The notes: generated by a model not told the origin, from the sequence alone. DNA of 64,000 nucleotides from Isotricha intestinalis (GCA_023807065.1 JAJJLU010003467.1:41800-105799), one strand, 5' to 3'; shown: positions 38,026-48,933, counted from the first letter of the stretch. Program-made: numbers and translations.

Positions 38026-40911
38026 TTACTCTTCTATTTTTTCTATTATTTTATAATTTTTGATTACTTTTTTAATATTATTATCTAATAACTCTGTATC
38101 ATTAAAATGAGGAATAATAATATTTTCAATATTACTTTTTTTATTTCCAATAATTTCATTAATTGAATTATCTAAACCTTGAATTAAAGGATGAATTCTA
38201 ATAGGATTTTTATTAGGAATAATTTTTTTAAAATTCTGAAAAATAGAATCATTATTTCTAATTTTAGTTGTTAAAGGTATAATATTTAATTTTTTTGGTT
38301 TTTTTAATTGTTTCTCAATTGATGAATCTAAATTTTTTTTTATATATTCATTATCATTATTATTTGCTTTTTTAGAATTATTGGAATTGATTGTCTCAAA
38401 AATTGGAGATATTGTTATTATTTCATTTTTATTAATAATATTATTATTATCTATAGAAGGTAAGTGAACATTTATATTTGAATTATTATTTTTTCTTGTT
38501 CTTAATTTAATTGAATCAATTGTGTATTGATTATTATTATTATATAAATTATAATTATTCTTTTTTATATTTAAACTATTTCTATTAATTTTTCTATTAA
38601 AAGAATTAAAATTTATTCCATTTGGAATTAATTCTTTTTTATTTGGAGTATTTGAATTTATTGTTTTATGATTTGATTTATTTATTATATTATTATTACT
38701 ATTGTTATATTCTAATTTATTTCCATTACTTCCAAAAAAAGAATAATTATTTTGTAATTGATTAAATGATTTTTCTTTTTTATGTTTATTTCTTTTATTA
38801 AAAGCTGAAATTGCTCTTTTTTTATCTTTATTTGGTATATTATTAATTTGTTTAAAATTTTTTTGAAACAGAATTGCTTTGTTTTCATTGTCTATATTAT
38901 TTATTTCTTTGGAAACTTTTTCAGATGAATTATCATTTTTTGAATGAGGAGAAAATAAATTTAAATATTTATTTTCATCTCCTTTAATATACACTTTTTC
39001 ATTAGCAGATACATTATTATCTTTATTAAAAAAAAGATTATTTTGTTCAAAAAATTTTTTTTTTATGTTTATATCAATTCCTTTTTTTGAATTTATTTTA
39101 ACAGGATTATTATTTGTATTAATATTAGTAATATAACTTAAATTATTAAAATTTATATTAATCAAAGAAAGATCTTTATTATTATTTTCTGTTAATTGAT
39201 TTAAATAACTTAAATTATAACGACTATGAGATTGTGATTTTTGTGGTATTCTAGAATGATTATTTTGATTATTTTTTTTTTCATTATTCACTTTATTCAA
39301 AATTATTTTATTATTAAGAATATTATTATTTGAATTAGATTTTTCGAAAGGTTGATTAATTATTTTATTTTGTTTTTCAATTTCTTCTAAAATTTGTTCT
39401 GCTTTTATACTACTATCACTTACTTTAGAATTATTATTATTATTTTTTATGGAATTTTGATTTAAATTTGTCATTGTATTTTCTGATATATTAATGTCCT
39501 CTTTTATATCATCTTGTGTTAGTTCTGAATTTTTATTACTTAATATATTCTCATTATTATAATTCATATTATTATATTTATCTTCTATATTTTTAAAAAC
39601 TGGAATTTCATTTATCATATTTGTTTCACTGTAATTGTGATTTAAATTTTTTTTTTTTTCCAATTTTGCAATATTTGTTTTTTTTTTAATATCTTTTGAA
39701 TTTATATTATTTTCTTTATCATTTATATTATTCAAATGTTTTTGTTCAGTTATATTTATTTTAGGCAATTTATTTCTAATTTTATTCATGGCACTTTGAA
39801 TATTTCTTCTTGTTGTAGAGGAATTATATCTATTTTTTGGTAAAATTAAATTAATATCATTTAACTTTTTAGGCATTTTAATTGTATTCAAAAGATTATT
39901 AATTTCTTTCCCATTACAAATTTTTTTATTTTCATTATTGTCTTGATTAAATAATCCTTTATCAATTTTATAATTTAAGGATGAATTAAAATTAAATAAA
40001 TTTTTTTTTTTAATATCAATTTCTTCATCATTAAAAATATCAATTTGATTTCCTTGTAAATTGAAAAAACTTATTTGTTGAACAATAATATTCAACAACT
40101 GATTACAATTAGGTCGATTAATAGGATTAATTTGTAAGCACATATAGACAATACTAGCTAAAGCTTTGGAATAAATTTTAGGTATAGGTTCATAAATACC
40201 TTTCATTACTTTATCATAAACAATTTCCATAGAATTTCCTCTGAAAGGAGCTTTTAAAGCACAAATTTCATAAATTAAACAACCTAAAGACCAAATATCA
40301 CTTTTAAAATCATATGATTTATTTTCCCATATTTCAGGAGATGCATAATATGGAGTTCCTGTTTGAGTATTATGTAAATTATTTTTTAAAATTTTACTCA
40401 CATTTAAATCTCCTATTTTTACAATGTTATCATTAAATAAAAATATATTTGCTGATTTTATGTCTCTATGCATTATTTTTGAATCATGTAAACTTTTTAA
40501 TCCTTTTATTATTTGGATTATCATATTTATAATTTCATATTCAGTGAAATATAAATTTTTCTTTTGTCTAACTGTTATTTTTTTCTCTAAATCACCACAT
40601 TCTGCATATTCCATTACTAAACATAAAGAATTATTTATTTTGTCAAAAAATGATTCTTTATATTGAATTATATTTTTATTATTAATTGATGCTAATATTC
40701 TTATTTCATTTAAAGAATTGTCTTTTTCTTTTTCCTTTAATTGATTTAAATATACTTTTTTTAATGCATATATATTTCCATCTGTTTTCCTTTTTACTTT
40801 ATAAACTGTTCCAAATGAACCATGTCCTAATTCACATATTAATTCAAAATCAGACATTGATGAGTGAATATCTTCTTTATTAGAAATTTTTGGATAAATT
40901 TCACCAAACAT
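38026..40911 (-). CDS. NEK-family Ser/Thr kinase with long disordered tail
   Basis: 961 residues. Kinase domain about 22-282: LGHGSFGTVYKV, Lys51 in ALKK, HRDIKSANIF (148-157), DLN at the DFG position (168-170) followed by VSKIL, TGTPYYASPEIW, DIWSLGCLIYEI. The DLN variant and the YYASPE segment are typical of NEK kinases in ciliates and other protists, so catalysis is expected. The remaining 670 residues are Asn/Lys/Ser-rich and probably disordered, without recognisable coiled coil. NEKs commonly act at cilia, basal bodies and in cell-cycle control. Confidence 0.9.
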   Translation of the reverse strand: MFGEIYPKISNKEDIHSSMSDFELICELGHGSFGTVYKVKRKTDGNIYALKKVYLNQLKEKEKDNSLNEIRILASINNKNIIQYKESFFDKINNSLCLVMEYAECGDLEKKITVRQKKNLYFTEYEIINMIIQIIKGLKSLHDSKIMHRDIKSANIFLFNDNIVKIGDLNVSKILKNNLHNTQTGTPYYASPEIWENKSYDFKSDIWSLGCLIYEICALKAPFRGNSMEIVYDKVMKGIYEPIPKIYSKALASIVYMCLQINPINRPNCNQLLNIIVQQISFFNLQGNQIDIFNDEEIDIKKKNLFNFNSSLNYKIDKGLFNQDNNENKKICNGKEINNLLNTIKMPKKLNDINLILPKNRYNSSTTRRNIQSAMNKIRNKLPKINITEQKHLNNINDKENNINSKDIKKKTNIAKLEKKKNLNHNYSETNMINEIPVFKNIEDKYNNMNYNNENILSNKNSELTQDDIKEDINISENTMTNLNQNSIKNNNNNSKVSDSSIKAEQILEEIEKQNKIINQPFEKSNSNNNILNNKIILNKVNNEKKNNQNNHSRIPQKSQSHSRYNLSYLNQLTENNNKDLSLININFNNLSYITNINTNNNPVKINSKKGIDINIKKKFFEQNNLFFNKDNNVSANEKVYIKGDENKYLNLFSPHSKNDNSSEKVSKEINNIDNENKAILFQKNFKQINNIPNKDKKRAISAFNKRNKHKKEKSFNQLQNNYSFFGSNGNKLEYNNSNNNIINKSNHKTINSNTPNKKELIPNGINFNSFNRKINRNSLNIKKNNYNLYNNNNQYTIDSIKLRTRKNNNSNINVHLPSIDNNNIINKNEIITISPIFETINSNNSKKANNNDNEYIKKNLDSSIEKQLKKPKKLNIIPLTTKIRNNDSIFQNFKKIIPNKNPIRIHPLIQGLDNSINEIIGNKKSNIENIIIPHFNDTELLDNNIKKVIKNYKIIEKIEE

Positions 40912-40984
40912 TTTTTTTATTTTTAATTAATTTGTTTTTTTATTTAAATAAAATTTGAAAATTTTAATTAAATATAAAATCTAA

Positions 40985-42682
40985 ATGGAAAACAAATTTA
41001 TAGCTTTTGCAAGACAAATTCAATCAAATCAAGAAGATGAAAATTCAATAAATTTAAAAGGTAGAAATAAAATTATTAATTTAAAATAAAAAATAGAAAT
41101 ATTTTCACAAGATGAAGTAGAAGAATTATTTAATTCTCAACAATCAACTTTTCACCCTCCTTCGAATCCAGAAGACGAAACAAAATCTCCATCATCATTT
41201 CGTAGTAAAACAGCATCAAATGCTTTATTTACTCGTCAAAAATTAATAAATGAAATTATTACTTTAATTAGAAATCATTTTATAATGGAAAAGAAAAATG
41301 CTTATGTTAAAGCAATGGATTGGTTAAGAAATGAATTAATGGAATCTTTATTATTTAAATCTGATGAATTAACTTTATCTAAAATAAATGAATTAAAAAA
41401 AGAAAGTAAAGATATGCAATATGCTGTTTCTTGGTTAGAAGAATATTCTACTATAAAATTAAAAGATATTGATAAAGAACAAGAAGATTTATTACCATCT
41501 TCTTATTCTAAAAGACGAGATGTTGGAGATATTAATGAAATTAAAAATATATTATTAAAAGAAAAAGAAAGAAAAGGTTCAAAAATATTACATTTATCTT
41601 CAAAAACTTTAATATCTTCAATTAATCCAAATATTTCAATAGATAATAAATTTTTAGATATACCGGAAGAAATAATAGAAAACATTGAAGAATCAACATT
41701 TTCAATATTTAAATTAGATGAAAAAGTAGGAAGAGAAAATACTTTAGGAATAATAGGTTATTATATATTTAATGTATATGGTTTTTATACATTAATTAAA
41801 TATCCAATATTTGAAAATTTTATAAAAGCAGTATCAAGAGGATATATAAGAAAAAACCCTTATCATAATGATTTACATGCTGGAGATATAACTCAAACTT
41901 GTATGGTATTTTTAAATAAAGGAAAAATGAATAATTTAATTAATTTAGATATTTATAATTTATGTGCTTTATTTATTTCTTGTATGGTTCATGATTTTAA
42001 ACATCCTGGAGTTACTAATAATTTTTTAATTAATAATAATGATCCTATTGCTATTAGATATAATGACAAAAGTGTTTTGGAAAATTTTCATGTTGCTGAA
42101 ACTTTTAATTTAATTAATTCTCATTCTGAATATAATATTTTTTCTGATTTAGATAAAACTGAAAGTGCTTTAATGAGGAAAAAAATAATTAAATGTGTAT
42201 TATCAACAGATATGGTTCATCATGCAGAACAATTTTCCTTTTTAAAAATGTGTATTGATAAAAATTCAATATCTAAAGGAAATAATTCATATAAAATTTT
42301 TGAGGGTTTAGAAGGATTAAAGAAAAGTGAAATGCAACAAAATTTTATGGATACATTAATTCATATGGCAGATATATCTAATCCAACAAAACCTTTTGAA
42401 ATTTATTCTATTTGGGCTGAAAGAGTAATGAATGAATTTTATTTACAAGGTGATAAAGAAAAAGAATTAGGTCTTCCTATTTCTTTTTTATGTGATAGAG
42501 ATACTACTACTATTCCTCAAGGACAATTAGGATTTATTGAAGGTGTTGTTATTCCCTTTTTTTCCACTATTAATGAAATTTTCCCTGAGTTACAATTTTG
42601 TATTGATAATTTATATGAAAATAAAAAAAGGTTTAAAGAATTGAAAGAACAAGATGAGAAAGATAAAGAGAAAAAAAAATGA
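40985..42682 (+). CDS. Class I cyclic-nucleotide phosphodiesterase, two exons
   Basis: The conserved frame starts at 41285, but an upstream ATG at 40985 joins it in phase when a 36-nt GT-AG intron (41061-41096) is removed. This adds 88 N-terminal residues (MENKFIAFARQIQSNQED...) for 553 in total. The HD catalytic domain has YHNDLHAGD (H282, H286), CMVHDFKHPG, FMDTLIHMADISNP and the invariant Gln in GQLGFIEG, so metal ligands and the purine-clamping Gln are present. It hydrolyses cAMP and/or cGMP; specificity cannot be read here. The N-terminus has no GAF, PAS or membrane segment. It ends with a Lys-rich tail and TGA. Divergent from the NEK gene, 73 bp apart. Confidence 0.93.
41061..41096 (+). 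other. 36-nt spliceosomal intron
   Basis: Begins GTAGAAATAAAATT and ends AAAAAATAG; purine-rich with no polypyrimidine tract. Unspliced, the frame meets TAA within the intron. Spliced, it continues LK|EIFSQDEVEELF into the phosphodiesterase. Confidence 0.85.
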
Positions 42683-42827
42683 AAGTTTTTCAAATTATTG
42701 TTTTAATTGTTTATTAAAGAATATAAAAATTTATTAAAATTATTTAAAATAATACAGTTTTTTTTGTGGAAATTGTCTTTTATATTATATTTTTATAATG
42801 AATAATTAATATTAAATAAAATAAAAA

Positions 42828-45032
42828 ATGTATAATGAGCAATTAGATTTTTCAAAAAAAACAAAAGATGATAATTATTTTATAAATAATATTCATAAAC
42901 CAAAACAGGAAGATAATAATATTAATGATATTCGTCATGAAAAAGTTAATACAATAATAAATAATCAATTAAAGCAAAAAGAAAATGATGATGCATATAA
43001 TGAACAATTAAATTTTATAAATAAAAGAAATGAGCCAGTATATATAATTGAAAAAGCAAATCCATTATATTATAATTCAAAAGTTGAAAGAAATGAAAAG
43101 AAAAAAGAAGAGAAAAAAACAATGAAAAAAAAGGGAAATAAAAAAGAAAAATGGAGACCTGGTCAAATTATAAATAAGAAAAAACCAATTGAAAAATATA
43201 AGAAAAAATATCAGACTGGTATAGTAAATTATAAAGCAAAAAATAATACTATTAAAGGAGGATTTGATTTAAATACAAATACAAATGCAAAAGGATTATT
43301 TGATCCTAATTTAAAATTAAATGAATTAGATGAATCTTCAAAAACAAAAAAGCAACAATTAGATAAATTAAGAAAAATTAAAGAATATGATTTAAAATAT
43401 GGGAAAAAAGTTAAAACATTACAAATGTATCAAAATTATTTAGATGCTTTTGAAGATAATGAAAATAGGAAAAATGATTATGAATTTCATAAAAAAATGA
43501 ATTATCCAAATAAATATTCAAAAGCAAATAAAGAAGAATTACTTAGAAAGTTAAATATTCCTAATCCAAAAGTAAATTATAATAAAATAAATTTAGATTT
43601 TAATTTTTCAAAATATGAAGATATAATAAAAAGTTTAGAAGAGCAAATAGAATATGAAAGAGAACAAAGAAGAAATACAAATATGAAATATTTAGAAAAA
43701 GTAAAAGAATATGAAGATTTACAAATATCAAAACAAATAGGAAAGCCAATTGTATTAAATAAAAGAAGTAGAAGTGCTTTGAGAATATATAAAAATAGAA
43801 GAAATAATAGATTAAATAGATATAATAAAGGATATCCTGCAGGAGGGAAATTTAGAAGACAAATAGATAAATTAAAACAAAGAGCAAAAAGTGTAATGAA
43901 TAGAGCAGCTAAACAAACTAGAGAAGATTTATATAAAGAAAATGCTAAAAAAATTACAAAAAGTGCAAAAAAAAGAATTGATAAAGATTTTAATAGAATT
44001 TATCAAAATTTAACTAATAGAAATAATAATATTATCAATAATAAATTTAGAAATAAATCACCAAATAATAAATTTATTTCTGTTGATAATATCAATAACA
44101 ATCAACAAAATTATTCTCAAAAATTTAAAACTATTAATATCCAAAATTATAATAATAATTATATTATTAGTCCTCAATCTAATATTGAAAATGCAATAGT
44201 AAATGAAGTTTTTTCAAATGATGATTTTAAAAAAACGGATAATATGAATAAATTTGAAATAATAGCAAATTTAAATAATAAAATTGATAAATATAATAAA
44301 GGAATTCCTCAATTAGTTAATAAAGTAAATGATACAATAAATAAAATAAACAATACAAATGTTTTAGATAATAATATTTCTCATCCTTTAATTAAAATTG
44401 CTTCTAAAAGTGCTGGTCAAGTTTTACAATTACATTCAAAGGAAATTGGAGAAGAAATTATTAATGATTTATTACTTGAAATTGTTTTTGAATTACAATT
44501 TATAGAAGCTCAAAAAAATAAAAAAGAAGAAAGAAATAATTTTACAATTTTCTTACAAGAATATTATAAAAATGTGAAAGAAATGGAAAATATTGAAAAA
44601 GAAGTTTTATCAAAATTATCAAGTAAAAATCCTTTAGCTCCATATGAATCAGTTACAAATAATTTAAGTATAAATAAAAATTCAAATAATGTTGATATTT
44701 TAAATCCGTTTGATGAAAATTATAAAGGAAATAATAATTTAAGTAAAGGAGAAGAATTTTTAATTATAAATGAAAAGCCAAAAGCTTATATTGCAACAAA
44801 TCATCCAAAAACAATATTGAATGCTGAAAGTTATTCAAAATCTTTTAAGGATTATATGTTAATGAAAGGCTCTTTTTATTATCCTAATATCTTTGGAATT
44901 TATGATGAAGTTGTTAAAGAATTAACAAATCAAATTTGTGATGAAGAATGTGATAAATGTTTAAAAGAAGTTGATAATTTTGTTGAAGAAATGTATAGAG
45001 AAGAAGTTCTTAAAGCTGATTTAAAGATATAA
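42828..45032 (+). CDS. Large basic coiled-coil protein, unknown
   Basis: 734 residues. The N-terminus is Lys/Glu-rich with KEKWRPGQIINKKKP and KKKYQTGIVNYKAKNNT. Residues about 175-300 are helical (YLDAFEDNENRKNDYEF, SLEEQIEYEREQRRN) and 310-420 are Arg/Lys-rich. The C-terminal 230 look folded: SHPLIKIASKSAGQVLQL, GEEIINDLLLEIVFELQF, then KAYIATNHPKTILNAESY, ending in an acidic Cys-containing helix. The layout suggests a centriolar or ciliary structural protein, but no family is assigned. Confidence 0.75.
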   Translation: MYNEQLDFSKKTKDDNYFINNIHKPKQEDNNINDIRHEKVNTIINNQLKQKENDDAYNEQLNFINKRNEPVYIIEKANPLYYNSKVERNEKKKEEKKTMKKKGNKKEKWRPGQIINKKKPIEKYKKKYQTGIVNYKAKNNTIKGGFDLNTNTNAKGLFDPNLKLNELDESSKTKKQQLDKLRKIKEYDLKYGKKVKTLQMYQNYLDAFEDNENRKNDYEFHKKMNYPNKYSKANKEELLRKLNIPNPKVNYNKINLDFNFSKYEDIIKSLEEQIEYEREQRRNTNMKYLEKVKEYEDLQISKQIGKPIVLNKRSRSALRIYKNRRNNRLNRYNKGYPAGGKFRRQIDKLKQRAKSVMNRAAKQTREDLYKENAKKITKSAKKRIDKDFNRIYQNLTNRNNNIINNKFRNKSPNNKFISVDNINNNQQNYSQKFKTINIQNYNNNYIISPQSNIENAIVNEVFSNDDFKKTDNMNKFEIIANLNNKIDKYNKGIPQLVNKVNDTINKINNTNVLDNNISHPLIKIASKSAGQVLQLHSKEIGEEIINDLLLEIVFELQFIEAQKNKKEERNNFTIFLQEYYKNVKEMENIEKEVLSKLSSKNPLAPYESVTNNLSINKNSNNVDILNPFDENYKGNNNLSKGEEFLIINEKPKAYIATNHPKTILNAESYSKSFKDYMLMKGSFYYPNIFGIYDEVVKELTNQICDEECDKCLKEVDNFVEEMYREEVLKADLKI

Positions 45033-45132
45033 TATATTTTTTTGAAAGAAATTAATATATATAAAATTTCAATTAATTAAAAAAAATTAAAATTAAAAAG
45101 ATAAAATTTATTAATTATATTTATTAATCATA

Positions 45133-46068
45133 ATGGACATTGCTTTAATGGGAGCTCAAAGAAGTGGGAAAACAAGCATAAAAAAAGTGATATTTCAGAA
45201 AATATCTCCTCATGAAAGTGTATTTAATGATTCAACATCTCAAGTAGAGACATTTCAAATAAAAAATTTAGGTAATTGTAAATTTGATATTACTGAATTT
45301 CCATATAATATAATGAATATGGAAAAATTATCATCAATAGAAAATAATTATCTTCAAAATTGTGGAACTTTAATATATGTTTTTGATAGTCAAGATAATT
45401 CAAATTTACCTTTTGATTATTTTAATCAAAATATTATTCCTTTATTAACTAAACATCCTTTTCCACTTTCTATATTTATTCATAAAACTGATTCTTGTAA
45501 TTTATGTCAAAATGAATTAGAAAAACAAATTGGAGACATTAAATCTAAATTTAATCAAATGTTAAAATCAGTTAAATCTATTGATGTTAAATATTATGTT
45601 ACTTCAATTTATGATTATTCTCTTTTTGAAACTTTTTCTAAAATTTTTCAAAAAACAATGCCACAAAATAAAAATGTTTCAAAATTATTAGATAATTTAT
45701 CTGAAAATTGTAAATTTGATAAATGTTATTTATTCGATGTTTTTTATAAAATTTATATTGGAGTTGATTTTGTTCCTTATGAAGACCAAATTTATGAATT
45801 ATGTTCTGATATGATTGATGTTGCTTTAGATATGAGTGGAATTTATGGTGATGAAAATAATAATAATGATTCTTATTTTGATGATAATTCTACTTGTATT
45901 ATTAAAATAGATGGACATGAAAAAAAAAATTTTCTTTATTTAAGATTTATTGATTCTAATTTAGTTTTGATTTCTATGATTAATGAAAAAAATTTTTATA
46001 GACCTCATTTATTAGATTATAATATTAAATTGTTTATTGAAACTGTTAAATTGATTCTTCAAAAATAA
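45133..46068 (+). CDS. RagC/D-type (Gtr2) GTPase
   Basis: 311 residues. P-loop GAQRSGKT (7-14), then SIKKVIFQKISPHES and FNDSTSQVE, which align with the RagC/D switch I region. HKTD (117-120) is the guanine-specificity motif in the RagC/D form. YVTSIYDYSLFETFSK and FLFDVFYKIYI..YELCSDMIDVALDMSGIYG match the RagC/D C-terminal roadblock region. Switch II, DFPGQ in RagC, is EFPYN (55-59) here, losing the DxxG Gly. In the family, RagC/D pairs with RagA/B on lysosomes to recruit TORC1 in response to amino acids. No RagA/B partner lies in the window. Confidence 0.9.
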   Translation: MDIALMGAQRSGKTSIKKVIFQKISPHESVFNDSTSQVETFQIKNLGNCKFDITEFPYNIMNMEKLSSIENNYLQNCGTLIYVFDSQDNSNLPFDYFNQNIIPLLTKHPFPLSIFIHKTDSCNLCQNELEKQIGDIKSKFNQMLKSVKSIDVKYYVTSIYDYSLFETFSKIFQKTMPQNKNVSKLLDNLSENCKFDKCYLFDVFYKIYIGVDFVPYEDQIYELCSDMIDVALDMSGIYGDENNNNDSYFDDNSTCIIKIDGHEKKNFLYLRFIDSNLVLISMINEKNFYRPHLLDYNIKLFIETVKLILQK

Positions 46069-46207
46069 TAATGAATTTATAAAAATAAATGAATTAATTT
46101 CTTTTAGTTATCATAATATTATTAATGAAAGAAAAAAAAAGAATAGATTGAGAAAAAGTAACACTTAAATTAAATAATAAATAATTTAAATAAAAGAAAC
46201 GAAAAAA

Positions 46208-46270
46208 ATGTATAAATCATTTCCTAATACCCAAAAAATTATGCAAATTTATCCTAAAAAAGATGATTAA
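46208..46270 (+). CDS. Tiny ORF, 20 codons, doubtful
   Basis: ATG TAT AAA ... GAT GAT TAA encodes MYKSFPNTQKIMQIYPKKDD in the 219-bp gap between the Rag and PKG genes. It has an A-rich ATG context and a balanced composition for this genome, but nothing else supports it. It could be chance or a gene remnant. Confidence 0.15.
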   Translation: MYKSFPNTQKIMQIYPKKDD

Positions 46271-46287
46271 AAACAATTTAATATATT

Positions 46288-48933
46288 TTAATATTCTTGA
46301 TACCACTTATCAAAAATTGTCATTTTCATTTTATCAATAGTAGCTCCTCTTCTTGGTTCATATTCCTTATAATATTTTTTAACATAATCAACAAAAAGTT
46401 GATCAGTAGGTTCCATAACTTCATCTTTTCCTTCTTTTCCAAGAGGTAAATATCCAGCTTTCATATTCATTTCAATTAATTGTTCCCAATTAAAATTTTG
46501 GAACCAAACATGATTTTTAATTCTTTCACTTTTAGTTAATCTCTTAACAGGATTTTTATTTAACATATTTGTCATTAAATTTTTAAAATCTCTATCTTTG
46601 CAAAAAGAAGGAAAAGATAATTTAGTATTAACAACAGCTAAATAAACTTCCATAGGATCATCTGCATTTTCTCCAAATGGAACTCCACCACACATGAATT
46701 CATACATACAAATAGCAATAGACCAATAATCAACTTGAAAAGAATATCCTTCTCCTAAAACAACTTCTGGTGCCATATAATGAGGAGTTCCTATTATTGT
46801 TGATGTTCTATCATCTATTTTTTTACATGTTCCAAAATCTATTAATTTTATATATCCATTTTTATTTAATACCATTACATTTTCTGGCTTTAAATCACGA
46901 TAAATAAATTTCCTGTTATGTAAATATTCCATTGCTAATAAAAGAGAACCTCCATAAAATTGAGTCTGAACTGCTGTTAATAATCCAATATCACGAATTG
47001 TATCAAATAATTCTTTCCCTTGTATATATTCCATTAAAAAATATATGAAACGATCATCTTTTAATGTCTTTACTAATTTTACTATAAAAGGATGATCTAT
47101 TTGTAATAAAATTGATCTTTCTAATTCTAAATTATTATGAAGTTGCTCAAAATTTATTTGCTTACGAGAAATACCTTTAATTGCATATGTAAATTTATTT
47201 TTTTTACATTGAACCAATGAAACTGAACCATAATTTCCAGAACCTAATGTTTTTACAAATAACAAATCTTGTAATTCAATTGTATCATCTTGTAAATATA
47301 ATCTATTAAGAAGAAATTGTTTCATATTTTCTTCTATTGTACTCATAAAATCATTTTGACTTAAATAAAATAATGATACTGGTCCTTTTGACACTATTGT
47401 TGCTGAACGTGCTTCATTAAAGAAAAGAGCTCTTTCTCCAAAATATTCTTTTTCATTTAATGTTCTTATATATTTATTATTTACTGTTATATCTACTTTA
47501 CCTGATTTTACTATATAAAATTTATCTCCTGTTTCTCCTTCTTTTATTATTTTTTGTCCATCTGAAAAATTTTCTACTCTAATTTTACTTGTTAAAATTT
47601 CCATTTTAGTTTTAGAAAGATTTTTAAAAACAGAAACTTTAGATAAAGTATCAATAATATCACTTTTATTTAAAATTTCTTGTAAACTTCCTCCTAATTG
47701 TTTAATAACATCTTCAGTTTTAGCTTTAAGTAATAAACAATCAAATTCAGTAATTAAATCACAATTAATTTGTTCTTGTGAATTATTAAGTAATTCTTCT
47801 TCAAATAATAAAGCACCTCTATTAGCAACAATTTCTTTTTTTTCTTTATCAATTAAATGACCATCAATAATAACAACAATATGACTAGATTTAATATATC
47901 CTTTTTCAAAAGCAACAGAACCTGGACCTAAATTTATAGCTTCAAAAAAATGGAAAATATCTTGTAATAAATCAGAATTAAAAATAGAAAAATATTTTGA
48001 TGTTATAAAAGAAGCTTTAATAAAATTTAAAAAGAGGAAAGAAATATATTTTTCACCTAACATATTTTGTAAAGTGGCTTTGGAAATAGAATAACAAACA
48101 CAATGAGTTTTAGTAATAACATCCATAGTTCTTTGACTTTGAACTAAAATAGATCTTTCTCCGAAATTTTCTCCTTTTTTTAAAGTTCTAACAACTTTTC
48201 CATCATGAACAATATTAACTTCTCCTTCTTTGATAATATAAATACAATCAGCATTTTCACCTTCTTTAACAATATATTTTCCTTCTTCGAAAGTTTCTTT
48301 AATTAAACTAAGACAAAGAATAGCTTGTTGATAATGATCAATAGTTCTAAGAATAGGAACAGATTGAATGAAAGTTTTATTTTCTTCAAAGTTCATTTTT
48401 GTAATGTGATCAACAATTTTTCTAAAATTTTTCCTTTCTAAAACCCATAAACCACATTCAGTAACTGCTTTAACTGTTCCTGAACGAGGTGCTCCATGTA
48501 ATAATGCTAATTCACCAAATGATTCTCCAACTGAAAAAGTTTTTATTTTTTTTTCATCAATGAATAATTCCACTGTTCCCACTTTTAAAATATAAAAAAA
48601 ATTTCCTGGTGTTCCTTGCTGAAATATTATTGTATTTGATGGTACTGTAGCAAAAGACATTTCTTTTATTATTTCTAATCGAGCTCCTCTTTCTAATGTT
48701 CTCATAAAAAAATGCTTCATTATACAATTGTCTATTAATTCTTTGTCTTCACATTGACGGTTGTGCTTCATTTTTATTGTTAGTACTTCTGATTCTTCTT
48801 TTGATGATTCTATGTCTTCGTTTATTGTCAAATTTTTTTTCTTATTTGAACCTCTTGTTGGCGTTTGATCTCTTGTTACATCTTGGTTTGTAAAATTTAT
48901 TGGACTTATATCTCGAAGAAGTTGGGAACCCAT
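46288..48933 (-). CDS. cGMP-dependent-type protein kinase with four CNB modules
   Basis: 881 residues. CNB-A about 75-185 (FGELALLHGAPRSGTV), CNB-B about 195-310 (FGERSILVQSQRTMDV) and CNB-D about 430-545 (FGERALFFNEARSATI) have the phosphate-binding cassette with Glu and Arg. CNB-C about 320-425 is degenerate (LLFEEELLNNSQEQIN, no Arg). AGC kinase domain 556-812: GSGNYGSV, Lys in YAIKG, YRDLKPEN (678-685), DFG (699-701), GTPHYMAPE, and an AGC tail ending about 881. Four CNBs with a dead third and a C-terminal kinase is the architecture of apicomplexan PKG. Activated by cyclic nucleotide; cGMP versus cAMP cannot be settled. Confidence 0.92.
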   Translation of the reverse strand: MGSQLLRDISPINFTNQDVTRDQTPTRGSNKKKNLTINEDIESSKEESEVLTIKMKHNRQCEDKELIDNCIMKHFFMRTLERGARLEIIKEMSFATVPSNTIIFQQGTPGNFFYILKVGTVELFIDEKKIKTFSVGESFGELALLHGAPRSGTVKAVTECGLWVLERKNFRKIVDHITKMNFEENKTFIQSVPILRTIDHYQQAILCLSLIKETFEEGKYIVKEGENADCIYIIKEGEVNIVHDGKVVRTLKKGENFGERSILVQSQRTMDVITKTHCVCYSISKATLQNMLGEKYISFLFLNFIKASFITSKYFSIFNSDLLQDIFHFFEAINLGPGSVAFEKGYIKSSHIVVIIDGHLIDKEKKEIVANRGALLFEEELLNNSQEQINCDLITEFDCLLLKAKTEDVIKQLGGSLQEILNKSDIIDTLSKVSVFKNLSKTKMEILTSKIRVENFSDGQKIIKEGETGDKFYIVKSGKVDITVNNKYIRTLNEKEYFGERALFFNEARSATIVSKGPVSLFYLSQNDFMSTIEENMKQFLLNRLYLQDDTIELQDLLFVKTLGSGNYGSVSLVQCKKNKFTYAIKGISRKQINFEQLHNNLELERSILLQIDHPFIVKLVKTLKDDRFIYFLMEYIQGKELFDTIRDIGLLTAVQTQFYGGSLLLAMEYLHNRKFIYRDLKPENVMVLNKNGYIKLIDFGTCKKIDDRTSTIIGTPHYMAPEVVLGEGYSFQVDYWSIAICMYEFMCGGVPFGENADDPMEVYLAVVNTKLSFPSFCKDRDFKNLMTNMLNKNPVKRLTKSERIKNHVWFQNFNWEQLIEMNMKAGYLPLGKEGKDEVMEPTDQLFVDYVKKYYKEYEPRRGATIDKMKMTIFDKWYQEY

